The translations under genes and the position numbers were made by a program. A model generated the notes under the pieces. The model saw only the letters and a program-made list of their open reading frames with translations. It made no database searches and had not been told where the DNA came from. From contig CM043872.1 of NCBI GenBank assembly GCA_023846275.1, positions 11,711,170-11,775,169 of the forward strand: a stretch of 64,000 nt of DNA, given 5' to 3'. Positions 11,760 through 23,954 of the stretch are shown here, piece after piece; positions within the stretch are counted from its first letter, which is position 1; each line of letters begins with the position of its first letter. This DNA comes from Vanilla planifolia. Lineage: Eukaryota; Streptophyta; Magnoliopsida; Asparagales; Orchidaceae.

Positions 11760-14430
11760 TTCAAACTTCTTGTATTATTCAAATCCAAATTACTTAGTCA
11801 AATAGTCTAATCCATTAACATCCCCTTGTTAGCCTAGTTCAAATAGTCTAATCTAGGAATTGTATGGTTTCTCAAATAGCTAATGATATTGTATAACAAA
11901 TGATAGTATGACATGTTTAGTCATGCAACATTTTTTCTTTTCAAATATGAATGACTATAAAACCATATATGAATTTAGTGAAATTCTATTAAGCCATGAG
12001 TTTCTTCAATTTACAAAATGAGGAAAAACTCCTAGCCAAAATAGCATGAGTTGCTTGAGCATTCAAAAATCCATTCCAGTCTTGTTCAATATGGATTGCA
12101 TCGCCCATGTTTAGCTGTTTTCTTATTCTTCAACCATTTATCACCTTCCAGCATTGATCATCCGTCTTATCTAAAACTAAAGCTAGATGATCAAATAGCA
12201 CACTACTTAATTGAGTTGTTATCATTAAAAGAACTTAGAGTATTATTCATAAGGCCAACAATCCTTATGAAATTTATAAAACTTTATCATGTCCTTATTG
12301 TTTTTGAAGAGATGTCTTAACTTCTCGTATAAGGTTTCTTTTTTTATTTCAGTTAACACCACTTCATTAGAGTTGTTCAATGATGTATCAGGTTTAGAAG
12401 CTAAAAAATCCCAAGTGGAATGGCCTCCATAATGGACTTTGTAGAGATAATTTTGGTCGATATTTTATGTTTTTGTAACTAGATGTTGCTTGAGCTTGAT
12501 CTACTTTAAGGGAGTAGGTATATTTCTCTTTGTGTAATCAATAAGTGCAAGAGAAAACTCTTCCTTTTTAATGAAAAAAATACCTTTATCAAATATTTCT
12601 TAAAGCCATCTTAAAGGAAAGTAGATAATGAACATTTGAGAATCATGAAGTTTTAGTGACTAGAGAGAGAAATCCTTATCTTCGTCCTTGAGGGAATTCT
12701 AATGTGTTGGGGAAGGGCATAAAAGACTCTAACTTAGATTTTCTTAAGTCAAGTAAAGGTTTTAAGGCCTTTATGAGAATATTACAACTCATAAAAGTAG
12801 AAATGAAAAGTCTCTTGGACTGGCTAATGGAATAAATAAGAGGAACAGCTTCCAGAATTATTCTAATGTTGAATTCTTTAAGAGAGTGGAGAAAATGTGA
12901 CAGTTCTAACCACTCTTAACATTGCAGGTTACTTCTCAATCTACTCGAGCAAAATGTAGAGGTCCAAGTTTTCATAAAAGAAGGTAGAGGATAGCACCTA
13001 TAGCTTTGGGGGAAGAGGAGTGGAAAGAATTTCTTCATTAAAAGAGTAGAATTCTTCCATGACATGTTAGCTACTCCAACATGCCCAAATGAGACTTCTA
13101 ATTAAAGAGATAATTCAATGTCATTGAACACAAAAGGTAGAATATAAGGTGGGTGGTCAAATGGATGTAGAGTTTGAATTAATAGGATTAGAAATCTTGG
13201 CCATGGAAAGGATGGAGTAGCTTGGATTAGAGTTACATGGTATTGAGTTATAATGTAGTGATGGAGTACAGACTATATGGGATTGAGAGAAGATTTGTGC
13301 TGTTGGATCTTTAGATGTTGTGTATAGGTGAACAAGCTTATTTGTTATAAGTGTAGGTTCTTGACGTCCATTTTTGGTCTTAAATCTTTCGAAGGAGTAG
13401 TTAGCTTACTTATAGACTATTTATAATCAAACAAGGTAGATGGAGAATGATTTATTAAAACAATCCATGTATTGATAAAATAAATGGAAGAGTGGTTTAG
13501 GAGCAGAAGGATAAGGATCAGAGGTGGATGTTGACTATGGTAGAAGATTTAGGATATCTATTGCTTCTTAATCATGGAGATAAGTTCCTCTTTTAAAGAA
13601 AAAAATTACTCTTTTGATGCACCAACTATATGAAAATAGTAGTGAAATTTAAATAGAAAGTATAGGAGAAATGTTTTGCTTTCGATGAGGGAAAATCTTG
13701 ATTATTAAGATCAAAACATAAGAAAATCTTTAATCCACTACCTCAATCATTGTCCACATTTTGTCCTTCTCATTCAATTATGAATCTTGTTTTCCATACA
13801 TTCCAACATCATATAGTCCTTGTCCCCTCTCCCTTCTATAATAGTAAAAAAAACTCAAACTTGAGCTAGCTACTCTAATAGATTAAACAAGAAAACCCTC
13901 TTCCTTGAAGCCAATTCTAGTAGCCCATGAAGTTACCCAACCTTAGCCTCTTCTCTTAGCCTCCATTTTTAAAGAACCAACACTACAAATCCTCTCTTAA
14001 CTACAAATCCTCTCTCTTTGCTTAGCCTCCATTTCTTTCCCCAATTAGTATTTAGAGTCCTACGAATTTGACCTCAACATTTATCTAGATAATCCACCTT
14101 ACATTTTTCTATTTATAACTCCAATAGAATTTCCTTATCTCTATCCTGAGCAATCTCATTACCTTTTGGTATATGGGGTATAACCCATATGCTATGTTAG
14201 AAGTTTCCCTTCACTATAGACATTTTTTTCACTTTACTACTCCCAAAATTGAAATTACCATTATCTTCATTCTTTATGGAAATTTAGACTCTTGCATTTG
14301 ACTTAAATAGTTTCAGGCCATAATGGGCTTGTAGTCTTGAGAGGATAGTTTTCTCCACTATTCTAAAAGATTTAGTCTCTAAATAGCTCTAAAAGCTACA
14401 CCTACGAACCCTTTATTCCTTCAACCAATG
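11760..14430. other. Unassigned decayed DNA; possibly 5' part of LINE2
   Basis: This stretch lies between the LINE1 tail and the first recognisable RT block of LINE2, so ORF1 and the endonuclease of LINE2 would be expected here. No block could be matched with confidence. An 89-codon frame at 12,051-12,320 (plus) shows no known motif. About 13,740-14,330 is pyrimidine-rich on the plus strand. Either LINE2 is heavily eroded here or other elements have been inserted. Confidence 0.35.
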
Positions 14431-15010
14431 TAAAAGACTTTTCATATTTGCTTCTATGCATTGTATTAGTCTCGAGAAGGTACTAAAAGCTTTGCTCCAC
14501 ATGAGGTGGCTCTCAGGGTTTGTCAAGTCTTCAAATCAATGCAAAAAATTGCTTCTTTGTAAGTAGCAAAAATATCAAACCAATTGAAAAAAAATTCTCA
14601 CTGAGGTTATAGCTTTAAAAGTCAAAGCCTCCTTATTGTGTATCTTGGAAGCATCTTATTTATGGGTGATTAAAAGATCACACATTTTTTGCACTTTTTA
14701 GACTACATTAGAAAGAAAATGATAGGTTCGAAGAAGGGGTTATTATCCGTGGGTGGCAAGCTAGTACTTATGAAACATATGCTATAGTAAATTCCCCTTT
14801 ATTCCTTGATGGTACCTTGGCAACCTCAAAAGATCTTAAAAATAATTGAATAAGCCATGAATGGGTTTCACTGTGGAGACAACGATCAAAATCACAAAAT
14901 TGAAACAAACTATGTTTATCCCTTGAAGAAAATAGTTCAGGTGTAAAGAAACTTGAGGAGCTTATGGTAGCCTTTAGTACCAAACTCTATTAAGAGATTC
15001 CTTACTAACT
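14430..15010 (+). pseudogene. LINE2 reverse transcriptase C-terminal remnant
   Basis: YLGSILFMGD at about 14,642 equals the Y-L-G-x-P-L motif. FLDYIRKKMIGSKKG then LLSVGGKLVLMKHML (about 14,738-14,792) match the W-K-x-K-x-L-S-x-G-G-R-L-x-L-I-K block, followed by IPLYSLMVP. CGDNDQNHKIETN and YPLKKI then RNLRSL match the G-x-x-x-x-K-x-H-W / C-x-P-K-x-x-G-G-L-G / L blocks. One frame carries most of this with a few stops, so this part is less decayed than the rest of LINE2. A 71-codon frame on the opposite strand here (14,768-14,983) is its shadow. Confidence 0.8.
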
Positions 15011-15750
15011 CAATTAATGAAAGCTAAAAATATCTTGAGAAAAAGTGATAGTTTATGCTCAACAATATGGGATCACTTGGAAGGAATTAATCAAACTACT
15101 TTGAAGTACATGGAGAAACCTGACACAACTTATCACACCTATAGGATACTTACTAAGATAGAAACTGTAGTATTAAATAAGCATAGGAAAAGTTGAGAAG
15201 AAAATTTCTTATTTTGAATTCAAGGAAAATTATTTGGAATAATAAATCTCATCTAAAAATCTCCATATTGTGTGTAAAACTCTTAATAACTTGCTACATT
15301 TCCCAAGGAACTTACATAAACTAAACTTTTAGTGAACTATCAAATACCCTTTCTACATAAATAATGACTCATTGAACAATGCTTGTGTGGAATGAACAAG
15401 GTTAATAGAATTCCTTGCATCTCGTATGAAAATTCAACAAAAACTACACATAAGTGGAGAAGCAGTTTCACAAATTCTATAAGAGCTGAGGTAATATGTT
15501 TGATCCCATCACTTATCTATTAAAACATATGGACAATTCATGATCATATGACAATCAAACCATTGTAATAATAAATTTGATTAAGAGAGTTTTAACAACT
15601 AGCTTCAATATTTTTTGTTGTAACCCCTTAATGTAAATCTCTAGCTAGACTCCCAACTAGTTCGATGTTGTTTTGCCTCTCCATTTTCAAAGATTAATTA
15701 TAAGATGACACAAGCTATGTATTAGGCACCCCCACCAAAAAAAACACTTT
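15010..15750 (+). pseudogene. LINE2 RT to RNase H linker
   Basis: LTQLMKAKNILRKSDS near 15,004 fits the K-A-K-Y block that follows RT. The remainder has no sharp motif and no zinc knuckle could be made out. It lies in the right place for the spacer between RT and RNase H. Confidence 0.45.
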
Positions 15751-15751
15751 G

Positions 15752-16210
15752 AAATTAAGCAATGATGGATTAGCTCAATGCAATCTAGGTCTTATAAATT
15801 GCTAAGAAATTATTTAGGAACACACAAGTCAAGAAATCAAAATATTTTCCACTTCTGTAAGTGGTAAGTGAAATATTGAAGCAAACGTTGTAGCCATTAT
15901 GTTGGGTTTAAAACTTTTTAAAGAACTAGAAATCCTTAAAATCATCATGGAACTAGACTAAAAACTAATTTTGGACATGGTGCAAGGCAGTATGACTACT
16001 TTGTGGAGGATGCTAAGTGTTATCAATCAAATCAATCAGCTTAGCTTCATGAGCATCCAATACAAGCCCATCTTCAAAGAAGAAATGCAATAACTAATTA
16101 CTTATTGTAATTGGCTAGTAGCAACCTATAATCTATCATCTTTGATCCACACAAAACTATGCAATGCTTTAATCAAACTAGATATGGCTCAATATCCTTA
16201 CTTAAGATTA
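15752..16210 (+). pseudogene. LINE2 RNase H domain remnant
   Basis: KLSNDGLAQCNLG from 15,752 matches the N-x-D-G-A-S-x-G-N-x-G start and keeps the first catalytic Asp (codon at 15,764). After a frame change, IEANVVAIMLGLKLFKEL from about 15,875 keeps the catalytic Glu, and IIMELD near 15,945-15,960 keeps the next Asp before a stop. LILDMVQG follows. This is the best preserved RNase H in the window, though frameshifts and stops make it non-functional. Confidence 0.8.
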
Positions 16211-17213
16211 ATGCATACAATGAAACTAATTTAATCTACTACATTAAAGGTTCCTAGAAGATCCTTTAATCCCCTCAATTCTACTACTTAGTTTCTCTTT
16301 ACTCATGTTCTCATCATTATTTATGAAGTTCTTCATATGGGTCTAATCTACTCACCTTGCCTTTATCATCTCTAAATTGACTTATACAACTCTCCACTTC
16401 TTACGTTCTAGTTGACATTCTATCAAGTATGATTTATATCATCATTTGTAATGATATACTCTTTATTTAAGAATTAGTATCCATTTATTCTATGCCAATC
16501 TTCATATTCATAATGGTTAGGTTTGATATGCAATGTTATACATAAAATCCTTATTTTATTATTCACCTTTATATGCATCATATTACTATACTTTCACACA
16601 CATTCACATCAGCTAAGTATGATCTGTTATATACTCAATAATGAGTCATATTTGTACTTCTCTTTCAACCTTGAACATATAAGATTATTAGTTTCTTACA
16701 CATCGACTTTGTTTGATTCTCATATCAACTTAATCTATATACCACATCTTATTTATCAGTCTTATGGATTGAAGTCACTCTTTGTACTGCATGATTATAT
16801 GCTGATCATGGTTGTTATCATCTTTCCACATCACCCCTCATACTTGCATCTATCATGTACACAAAGACACATTCCTAGTAATTCGAAGGCATGCAATGTT
16901 TGTTGGCAATCATTATGCTAACATGTTCCTCAAACCTTGCATCAACCATGTATAATGCATCTCATCGAACTTGTGTCGTTATTCTTCCTCCCTAATCAGA
17001 CTATTAGATGTGTTATATTGGTCACTGATTACTGATGATTAGTACAACTTCGCCTTTAGAATTGGGATAGTTACAAAATTTTTTTATAGACATCAAATCA
17101 TCTAGGGATGTTAGATCATAATACAATGGATGCTATCCCCTTTTCCTTATATGTAACTAACCTTCCATATTGTAACCTTTTAGAATGAAATAAAATTTAA
17201 ATTTCAAAAAAAA
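16211..17213 (+). other. LINE2 3' UTR and poly-A end
   Basis: No domain is seen after RNase H. A 132-codon open frame (16,523-16,921) lies here; its composition is hydrophobic and His-rich with no recognisable motif, and its position in a LINE 3' UTR argues against a real gene. The end reads TTGTAACCTTTTAGAATG, then AATAAAATTT and TTCAAAAAAAAG, like LINE1's. Confidence 0.6.
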
Positions 17214-17215
17214 GA

Positions 17216-17788
17216 GGCTCTCAAGGAGTTGGATGAACATGACTCCAATCGAATCAAGTCTATTCTCATCAGGCCTCTATGCAATGGTACTTGTAGAAGT
17301 TTCTCATTAGCTACTCTTAGTAATTACTCGAAGAAATCTTTGATTGAGCCATCTACTTCACTAATAAAGATGAATTTTGTACTACTCTTATTGGTGCCTT
17401 GTAGAGAAAGAAAACATCTCCTTAGAAGTAGATTGGCCTCAAGTTGAACCTAGTTTTGAAGAAGCAAAACTTTAACATTTACCCCACAAAGTCCACTATG
17501 AAGGTCTACCTTCATGAGATTATGTAGCTTCGTGACATATGACTCCTTTGAATGCCTCTGATGTAGTGTGGTTAGTTGCAATCAAAAAGGTCTAAACTAG
17601 AAATTAAGGCATCTCATAGGAAGATTTGGGACAAGAATAAGTTATAAAGATTTAATGAGCACCTTGGTCATACCACCTCTAAATGAATGGCTCCAATGCC
17701 CCCGAATAAGAAGTTGCCAAAAAAGAGCATCCTAAGAGTATCAAGCCAACAAGCTTGAGACGTCCTCTACCCCCCTTAAGCCAAATGC
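17216..17788 (+). mobile_element. LINE4 left part, before the LINE3 insertion
   Basis: This 573-bp stretch continues, across LINE3, into LINE4 RT sequence at 24,717: the 18-bp target-site duplication shows the two sides were once joined. The first codons read EALKELDEHDSNRIKS, vaguely like the helical endonuclease-RT linker of LINEs. RT palm motifs could not be recognised, so the piece is assigned mainly by position. It abuts directly on the LINE2 tail, and LINE4's own 5' end was not found. Confidence 0.45.
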
Positions 17789-17806
17789 CATTGAGTACTA
17801 CTTTTT
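17789..17806. repeat. LINE3 target-site duplication, left copy
   Basis: CATTGAGTACTACTTTTT, identical over 18 bp to 24,699-24,716. It directly precedes the poly-T (minus-strand poly-A) end of LINE3. An 18-bp duplication next to the poly-A end is diagnostic of target-primed reverse transcription. Confidence 0.9.
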
Positions 17807-18889
17807 TTAAAATAAATCTATTTTTATTAATATAACAAAATTATGAGGACATTGATGATGATGAATTAAAATAGTAAACTGCTTACATTGTACAAATACA
17901 AAAAGGCATAAGGTGGCTACTTCCTTATACTTATACAATGTGAAAGGAAACAAAACCTCATATTAGTTGTAGTAGAAGAATGATGAGATAGTCAGCTATG
18001 TCTAAAGAGTTGCTCAAATAAATACTAAGTAATTTGTTACACTAAATTTTTACTAGATCAAAGTGTACAACGCACTCATTAGGTTTTAGGTGGGTTGTAA
18101 CAATGATATTAAGCTTGTATAAGTACTAGGACACACAAAATGACCTTGCATGATGTACAAGTTCAATGCTTAATGATCCATGAGACACAAGAGTAGTAGT
18201 TAGAACAATGCCAAGTGTATATCATTGAAGTATGATAATGGAATCATCAAAGTCTATCGATGTACAAAAATGAATAGTTTTAGTATCATCCATCCATTTG
18301 CCCGACTACACCTACATAGTAAGTTAAATTTAATGTGCAAAGAAAATATTAACTTCCAGAGATCATACAAAGCCAAAAAGTGAGCATACTCATCTGATGA
18401 CCTATCAAAATGAGCAATAGCTAGAGAAGCACCTATGTAGGATGATGAACTGTTATCAAATTATGATGACTGGGAAAAGTATATTGGCTGGATACCTTAA
18501 GATGAAAAAACATTTAGTGTAATGCCTTCCAACATACCACATAAGGAAATGCAAACTGAGCTCGATCATTAATTTTAAATGTCATCATTCAAGTGGCTTA
18601 TATGCTTAAATTGAGTATCTTGATTGAGTTGTGAATGTAAGGAAATCCTAGTTTCTTTATTGTTATGATAACTTTGCATTTATCTATTAGGGTATTTCTT
18701 TCACTAGCTTGTTAGCTTATTATTTGAACAAGATTCCTCACAGCTTTATTTTCCTCCTTTTTAATACTATTCTATGTTATTTGATCATGTTTTTTTCCAT
18801 TTTCTTAACCAAGTAAAGTCTATCCATAATAGACCAATGTGGAGCTTTAATATCAAAAATTATCTTGATATTAAAGCATATGAAACAAT

Positions 18890-19080
18890 GACCACTTGAG
18901 AAAATTACTAAACAAAACAATATTGTTAACTCATTATAATGCCAAACAATGATAGCTTCAAAAGCTTAATGGAGTTAAACAAGTCCAACAAAGGAAAAGA
19001 GCACATTCGAATCCTTTTTACAAATGAGTATTACTACTTTAGCATGCTTCTACTTGTAAAGTCCATAAATATTCACTTTA
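18890..19080 (-). pseudogene. LINE3 RNase H remnant (weak)
   Basis: The minus-strand frame shows VKxIFMDFTSRSML, comparable with K-x-N-x-D-G-A-S, then FVKRIRMCSF and LFNSIKLLKL in the places of the N-x-x-G and S-I-x-A-E blocks. The match is weak and mainly supported by position between the connection region and the 3' end. Downstream (18.85-17.81 kb) no motif is visible; that part is taken as eroded RNase H end plus 3' UTR. Confidence 0.4.
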
Positions 19081-19158
19081 CGTGCTTGTCTTGGGGGATG
19101 AGTCAATAAGATTCTTTGACAAAATTTAAATTTCCTAAATTAAAAATAGGGAAGTAAG

Positions 19159-19715
19159 CTAAGTCGCATCAAGACTTGATATGTTTTTTGTGTTTGTATT
19201 AATGGAAGCCTTAAAAATGCTCATTCTTTGCCAATTAATGTTCTTAATTACATGCCATTCTAACTCATTTGTCTCATTATATAACTTCTTGTTTCTAGAT
19301 TTAAATATATCCCAATATATTAGGAGAGGGATGAGGTTCATTACTTTCTTATTAGTTGAGCTATTATTGATGCCTTTCCACTATTGATTTAGGAGAGACA
19401 CAATTGGTTACTGCACCTTGACATTATTATCTAAAGCCTACTATAAAATGACCTAAGACATTATGCAATACAACATTTAGTAAAATCATGATCTAGAGTG
19501 TCTTCATTATGGTAATGGATTTTGAAGAATGCTACACTTGTAATCTTTTCAATAGATTTGTATGGAATGCATAGTTACGTATTCAATAATCAAGGATTGA
19601 AACATTGGTGGGAAGTTTCTTACTCCAACTTTTTTTCTTGGAGGTCCTCTTAAAACTCTCTTAATAGCATTTCAAGAAGCTTTTAAGGTGAATCTACCAT
19701 CATCATTTAAAATCT
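19159..19715 (-). pseudogene. LINE3 RT to RNase H connection region
   Basis: DDGRFTLKASWNAIKRVL (minus strand, from about 19,706) matches the G-x-F-x-x-K-S-A-W block that follows RT in plant LINEs. A 60-codon open frame at 19,341-19,159 (minus) contains LIPLLIYWDIFKSRNKK, matching the L-P-x-x-I-x-W-x-I-W-K-x-R-N block just before RNase H. A plus-strand frame over the same bases is a shadow. The zinc knuckle expected between the blocks is not clear. Confidence 0.7.
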
Positions 19716-19869
19716 AATAGAATTTATCATATATAGAAGATTTATGCACCAAAGTTGAGACTAACTCCCTTGTTTTGCCCATATTCCTCCATATTATATT
19801 TGATTTATGTATGCTTCCCATTCATGTATTTGGTCAAATAAATTCCACCCAAAGAGACTAGTCTAATAG

Positions 19870-20463
19870 TATTTTTTAAGTTTGTTATCCTGAATAGGCC
19901 AAGCCAATATCATCTAGCTTCCTTATACTGAGTCTATTTTCCTCACACTGTTTGTTTATTTTCGAAGTTTATCTAATGATGTTTGTGATTACTCTCTTTA
20001 TCTCACAATAAGGAAGAATTTATTAACTTTTTAAGCCTTTTTTATAATCTGCATGGTGTGGAGCATGGAAATTAATGTAAATATTGGGACCAAATTTAAT
20101 ACATGCCTAATAAGTATTAATCTACCTCCCATTAATAGTAGTTTCTTCTTCCAACCAACTACTTTATTTTACAATTTTTTACAGTTGTTGAAAATATATT
20201 GACTTCTTGGTTGAGACATAAAATTTGCATTTTTGCTTGTTCAACTTTCTTCTTCCAACAAAGTACTTTATTTTACACTTTTTTACTAGTTGTTGAAAAC
20301 ATATTGACTGGTTGGTTGAGACATAAACTTTGCATTTTTGCTTATTCAACTGCAAGCCTAAGGTCAATTGGAAGGTATCAAAATGATTGTGCATACAATT
20401 TAAGGATCTTAAATCTGTTGTATTTTTGATCCCTAACCATGGTATTTTATTTGAGGATAACAA
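19870..20463 (-). pseudogene. LINE3 reverse transcriptase, second half
   Basis: A 94-codon open frame (20,463-20,179, minus) covers the post-FADD part of RT: LGLQLNKQKCKVYVS matches the S-G-L-x-I-N-x-x-K-S-x-x-F-V-S block. That block occurs twice because of a tandem duplication. It continues into WKKKLLLMGGRLILIRHVL at about 20,155-20,095, which matches the W-K-x-K-x-L-S-x-G-G-R-L block, and ends with CEENRLSIRKLDDIGLA near 19,960-19,910. Confidence 0.8.
20142..20350 (-). repeat. Tandem duplication inside LINE3 RT
   Basis: Two head-to-tail units, 20,142-20,245 (104 bp) and 20,246-20,350 (105 bp), share the start TTTCTTCTTCCAAC and the end TTTGCTT(G/A)TTCAAC, with a few dozen percent or less difference in between. 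On the minus strand both units encode LNKQKCK(F/V)YVSTxxSI and stay in one reading frame. Confidence 0.9.
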
Positions 20464-20469
20464 ACTCTA

Positions 20470-21285
20470 AGTATTGTTATGATTTAACGACTCTTGTGCA
20501 ATGACTCTTTTACCCATTATTTTAGATCATTAAGATATTTTATTTAAATATTAATTTTCAAATTAAATATTCAAATATAAAAGTTGTAATGACTACTTTG
20601 CTTGTTTGGTAAATGATTTTAACTATTAGAAAGTGTCTATAAGTAAGATACATTTGAAATGGATCGATGAATTATTAGACAATCTTAACAAAAGTTTTAA
20701 GTCACAACATTCAATTAGTTAGTAGCTCGTTCTTTCGTAACTTTCATATGCTTGTGCCTTGTTAAACATTTCATTAAGCATGGGATTTTGTTTGTGATAA
20801 TTTTGATCTTATGTCATCAAATGTTTTTCTTTTATTGTTATTTCATTGTAAGGCCCTTGTAGTCTGTTGCATTTATTTTATTGTAAGATCATAGTAGTCT
20901 GTCTTATTTATTTTGATGATGTAAGGGTTAGCCTACCCGTCTTTTAGCAAAAGGCTTACATTTAATATTTTGGATTTTTCTAGCTTTTGTCTATGGTAGA
21001 TGTAAGGTTGGTTTTAAACCAAATCACCTAAAAATTATTAGAGTGCATTTCTAGTTCTTATTTATTTTTTATTTCAAAATTTTAATAAACATTTAATATT
21101 AAAATAAAAATTAACATATTTTAAATTAAAATTAAAATTTATATAAATCACTTTTAAAGATTTGTTAAACTTACTAAAATATCTTTAATTTTTTTTTGAA
21201 TTATTTTATAAGAAATTGAATTTTTATTTCTAGCAATTTACTCCCCTCCCTCTCTCTCTTGCTAAATGACACTTCAAAATCTCCT
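20470..21285 (-). mobile_element. LTR-like insert (head family copy a) in LINE3 RT
   Basis: The minus strand begins near 21,285 and shows the head-family signatures: GAGGGAGGGGAGTAAATTG (ending about 21,232), an AT-rich middle, then TTTTTAGGTGATTTGG and ACATCTACC (21,035-20,999). The same signatures occur at 32.57, 35.38, 49.84 and 58.04 kb. The insert sits right after the RT catalytic loop; the RT frame resumes at 20,463. At about 0.8 kb with no coding part, a solo LTR is the simplest reading. No 5-bp target duplication could be assigned. Confidence 0.65.
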
Positions 21286-22080
21286 CAACTAAAAATTATG
21301 ATATAATCAATATAATTAGGATGAGATATTAGAGGTGTACCCTTTATTATAGCACATTGCAAAATTGCCTTATTGAAATTTTGATTTAAACTTCTTGAAA
21401 AGAATTCCATTGTAATGATAAAGAGTAATAAAGAGATATGGCTATGTTATAATAGGCTCCTATGTGGATAAAAGTACTCATTTGGAGAGTTATTGATAAG
21501 ACTCCTCATTAAATACTTGAACTTCATTGAAAAATTAAATTTGTTTAGTACTTTAAAAGGAAAATCTTATGAAATATTATCAAATAAAATTTTAATGTCC
21601 AACTTTATTATGTAGTTCCTCTCTCTAATTTTTTTTATTCCATGAAGCTACTAACTATTAAGCAATAAAAATATTGTCATCCAATATGCTACCTTTAATA
21701 AAAGTAGCCTACTCTTATTAAATAATTTTGCTTAGTAGGGGTTACAATCTACTTGTTAAGATCTTGCTCATAATTCTTTAAGTAAAATTGGTAATCATAT
21801 AGTCCTAAAGTCTTAAAAGGTGATTAGATTATCAGATTTTGGAATGAGAACTATATGAGAGTTGGCAATCCCTTTAGGGATAGCATCAATTGGGGAAATG
21901 CCATATTCTTGTAGGTACTACAAAACACACTATTAAATCCATCTAAACATATTTTGCTATGCTTTTTTGGTTGAAATGCCACTAGACAAAATTCCTCTAG
22001 TTCCATATTTTTTATTGGAGTTTCATTGCTCTATTGAGAAATATGTTGGGGATACATTTTACTTCATCATGAATAAAGGT
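21286..22080 (-). pseudogene. LINE3 reverse transcriptase, first half
   Basis: Minus-strand blocks: IPKGIANSHIVLIPKSDN (about 21,890-21,838), then DFRTI, match G-I-x-x-S-x-I-x-L-I-P-K followed by F-R-P-I. FFSRSLNQNFNK near 21,400 matches the E-G-L-S-R block. ISHPNYIDYIIIF (about 21,330-21,292) matches the catalytic I-S-H-L-L-F-x-D-D-x-x-I-F loop with Y-I-D-Y in place of F-x-D-D, so one Asp is lost. Numerous stops are present. Confidence 0.75.
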
Positions 22081-22199
22081 ATACTTTTCAAAAAGATGAT
22101 CTTTAAAATATCAAATAACAGCACATTATAAGTGCTCCTAACATGAGACCTTGTTGTCAACTTTCTCCTTAACCTTATAAAAGTGAACTTTTTGACTAT

Positions 22200-23300
22200 T
22201 TGTCCTTTATAAGGGCAATCATGTTTTTTGACCATTAGTTAACCATTAAGCCCTTGCTTTTTGGCACTACAAGCTTTCTTCTTTACTTGGCTCATCCATT
22301 AGAAGCCAATTAATTGCATTCATTTTAATCTTATCTTTTTCTTAGATACTTTCCAAAAATTGCATTTCTCTAATCGCAACATTCTTTTTAGCATTTTTAA
22401 TATTTTGAGTAATTTTTCCAAAACTATTACTATTTCATTACTTTAGACAATCTTTAAGTCTTCTTAGAGACATGTCCTAAAAGTTAATGCCTACATATCA
22501 ATTAAGTGAGTAAGACATGTCCATTTGCTTTCATTATGTCATAGAGACAAGGAGAGATTGGGGAATTTAAATTACACTAGACAAAACAGTTGTTCAATTG
22601 AATTGTATAATAGTCCCCAAATTAAAGAATTTTTCAAAAATCATAATTGGGATTTTGTCCATCCACTATTTTTTATCTAATACCTTATCTAAATTCTTTT
22701 AATCTCATTTAGCTATTCTTTTGCCTACCCAAGTGAAAAAAGAGCCCTTAAATGGAATCTTAAATAGCCTATATTTTCTAGCATAGCCCTTAAATAATTT
22801 ATTACAGAAATGTTAGCAATAAATGCTCCCATATATGTTTTTATTGATGCTATAACCAAGAAGTCTCCCCCCACTGGCCATGATGCATTTTCATTAGTAG
22901 CAATTTTAGTGACCTTGCTCCACAACTCACACCTTAATATTTTTTAGTATTTTACATAAACTAGTGTGTAATTTGAGACTAACCCATTCATGATAACCTT
23001 CAAATACACAAGCTGATCATCTTCATAAATGGTAGTGCATTAGATTCATTCTTCAAAAGTATGCAAATTTATATTGGAATTATTGGTGGTATACCACATG
23101 TACCCCAAATTGAAAGAAAGGTGTTGCAAAGTTTTAACTTGCATTATAGGTTCTAGTAGAGCTAGTAACATCAAATTATAATTTTTCAGTAATTTATTTA
23201 AAGTCTAGTAAAAAAATTTTTATCTAAAGCACCCTTAATGTTTCAAATAAGCATGTTATCTATTAGTCAAAGTTTCTTCAATAATTTGTATTGATTTAGC
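22200..23300 (-). pseudogene. LINE3 ORF2, AP endonuclease remnant
   Basis: A 66-codon open frame at 22,925-22,725 (minus) starts MWSKVTKIATNENASWPVGG and continues with DFLVI. It matches the L-W-x-x-L ... P-W-x-V-G-G-D-F-N-V-I block of plant L1 endonucleases, with Gly-Gly-Asp-Phe kept and the catalytic Asn changed to Leu. Sequence to either side lies where the rest of the endonuclease should be but is too eroded for firm motif calls. Confidence 0.7.
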
Positions 23301-23954
23301 ATTCCTATGATTCCCTATTACATTGGCACATTATTCGACAACCATTGTTGCCCTTTTTTGCCTTCGTATTTCGATAGGAATTAAATCTTTGAGTTTGATT
23401 TGAATTAAATCTACTTTCTTTGGTTTTTTATAAAATTTCAATCCAAAATCTTTCAAACCCTAAACACCTAGAGGGAGTTGAATTTTATGATGTGCAATAG
23501 TTTTTAAATCTAATAAGGATCCATTATCAACTTGAGGTTCTTTATTGAGAACCACCTGATCCACTACTATCATGGTCTGCAACATTCGCTTCATACTACT
23601 TGTCATATTTTGTTGAGAAATTTAATTTCACAATGTTTTTCCTTACTCAAACTACATTGGCATTTTATTAATTTTGTTAACTAAAAGTTGTTATGAAGGA
23701 ATAACTAGTTTAGAGTTTTCTACTAATTCATAAGGTGAATTTCTTTTATCTTGTATGTGGGTTCTCTTATCCTGATCCTAGTCTTGTTATGCAATATAGT
23801 CATTACCACTGGCTAGTTCTATTTGAAACTCTGATTTTACATAATAGAGTTTACAATTAAATTTGATATACTACAATAGCTATAGTAAAGTGATAGATCA
23901 TCATATTGTATCTTCTACTAGAATCCACTCAAACTACTTTCTTTTTTAGTTATT

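Larger units (their letters stand above)
14430..17213 (+). mobile_element. LINE2: L1-type LINE, 3' half recognisable
   Basis: A second plus-strand LINE of the same group as LINE1. It is identifiable from the late RT through RNase H to a poly-A tail at 17,206-17,213. Its true 5' end is unknown; it could start anywhere after 11.76 kb. Its tail abuts directly on LINE4-type sequence at 17,216. Confidence 0.75.

Noticed and set aside
14768-14983. 71-codon minus-strand frame
   Set aside because: It is antisense to well-recognised LINE2 RT sequence.
16523-16921. 132-codon open frame as a gene
   Set aside because: It sits in a LINE 3' UTR, has no recognisable motif or upstream promoter, and has low-complexity hydrophobic composition.
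11470-17225. GAGGCTCT-TAA / GAGGCTCTCAA as a target-site duplication of LINE2
   Set aside because: The left copy lies inside the LINE1 3' UTR, upstream of the LINE1 poly-A end, which does not fit LINE2 starting there.
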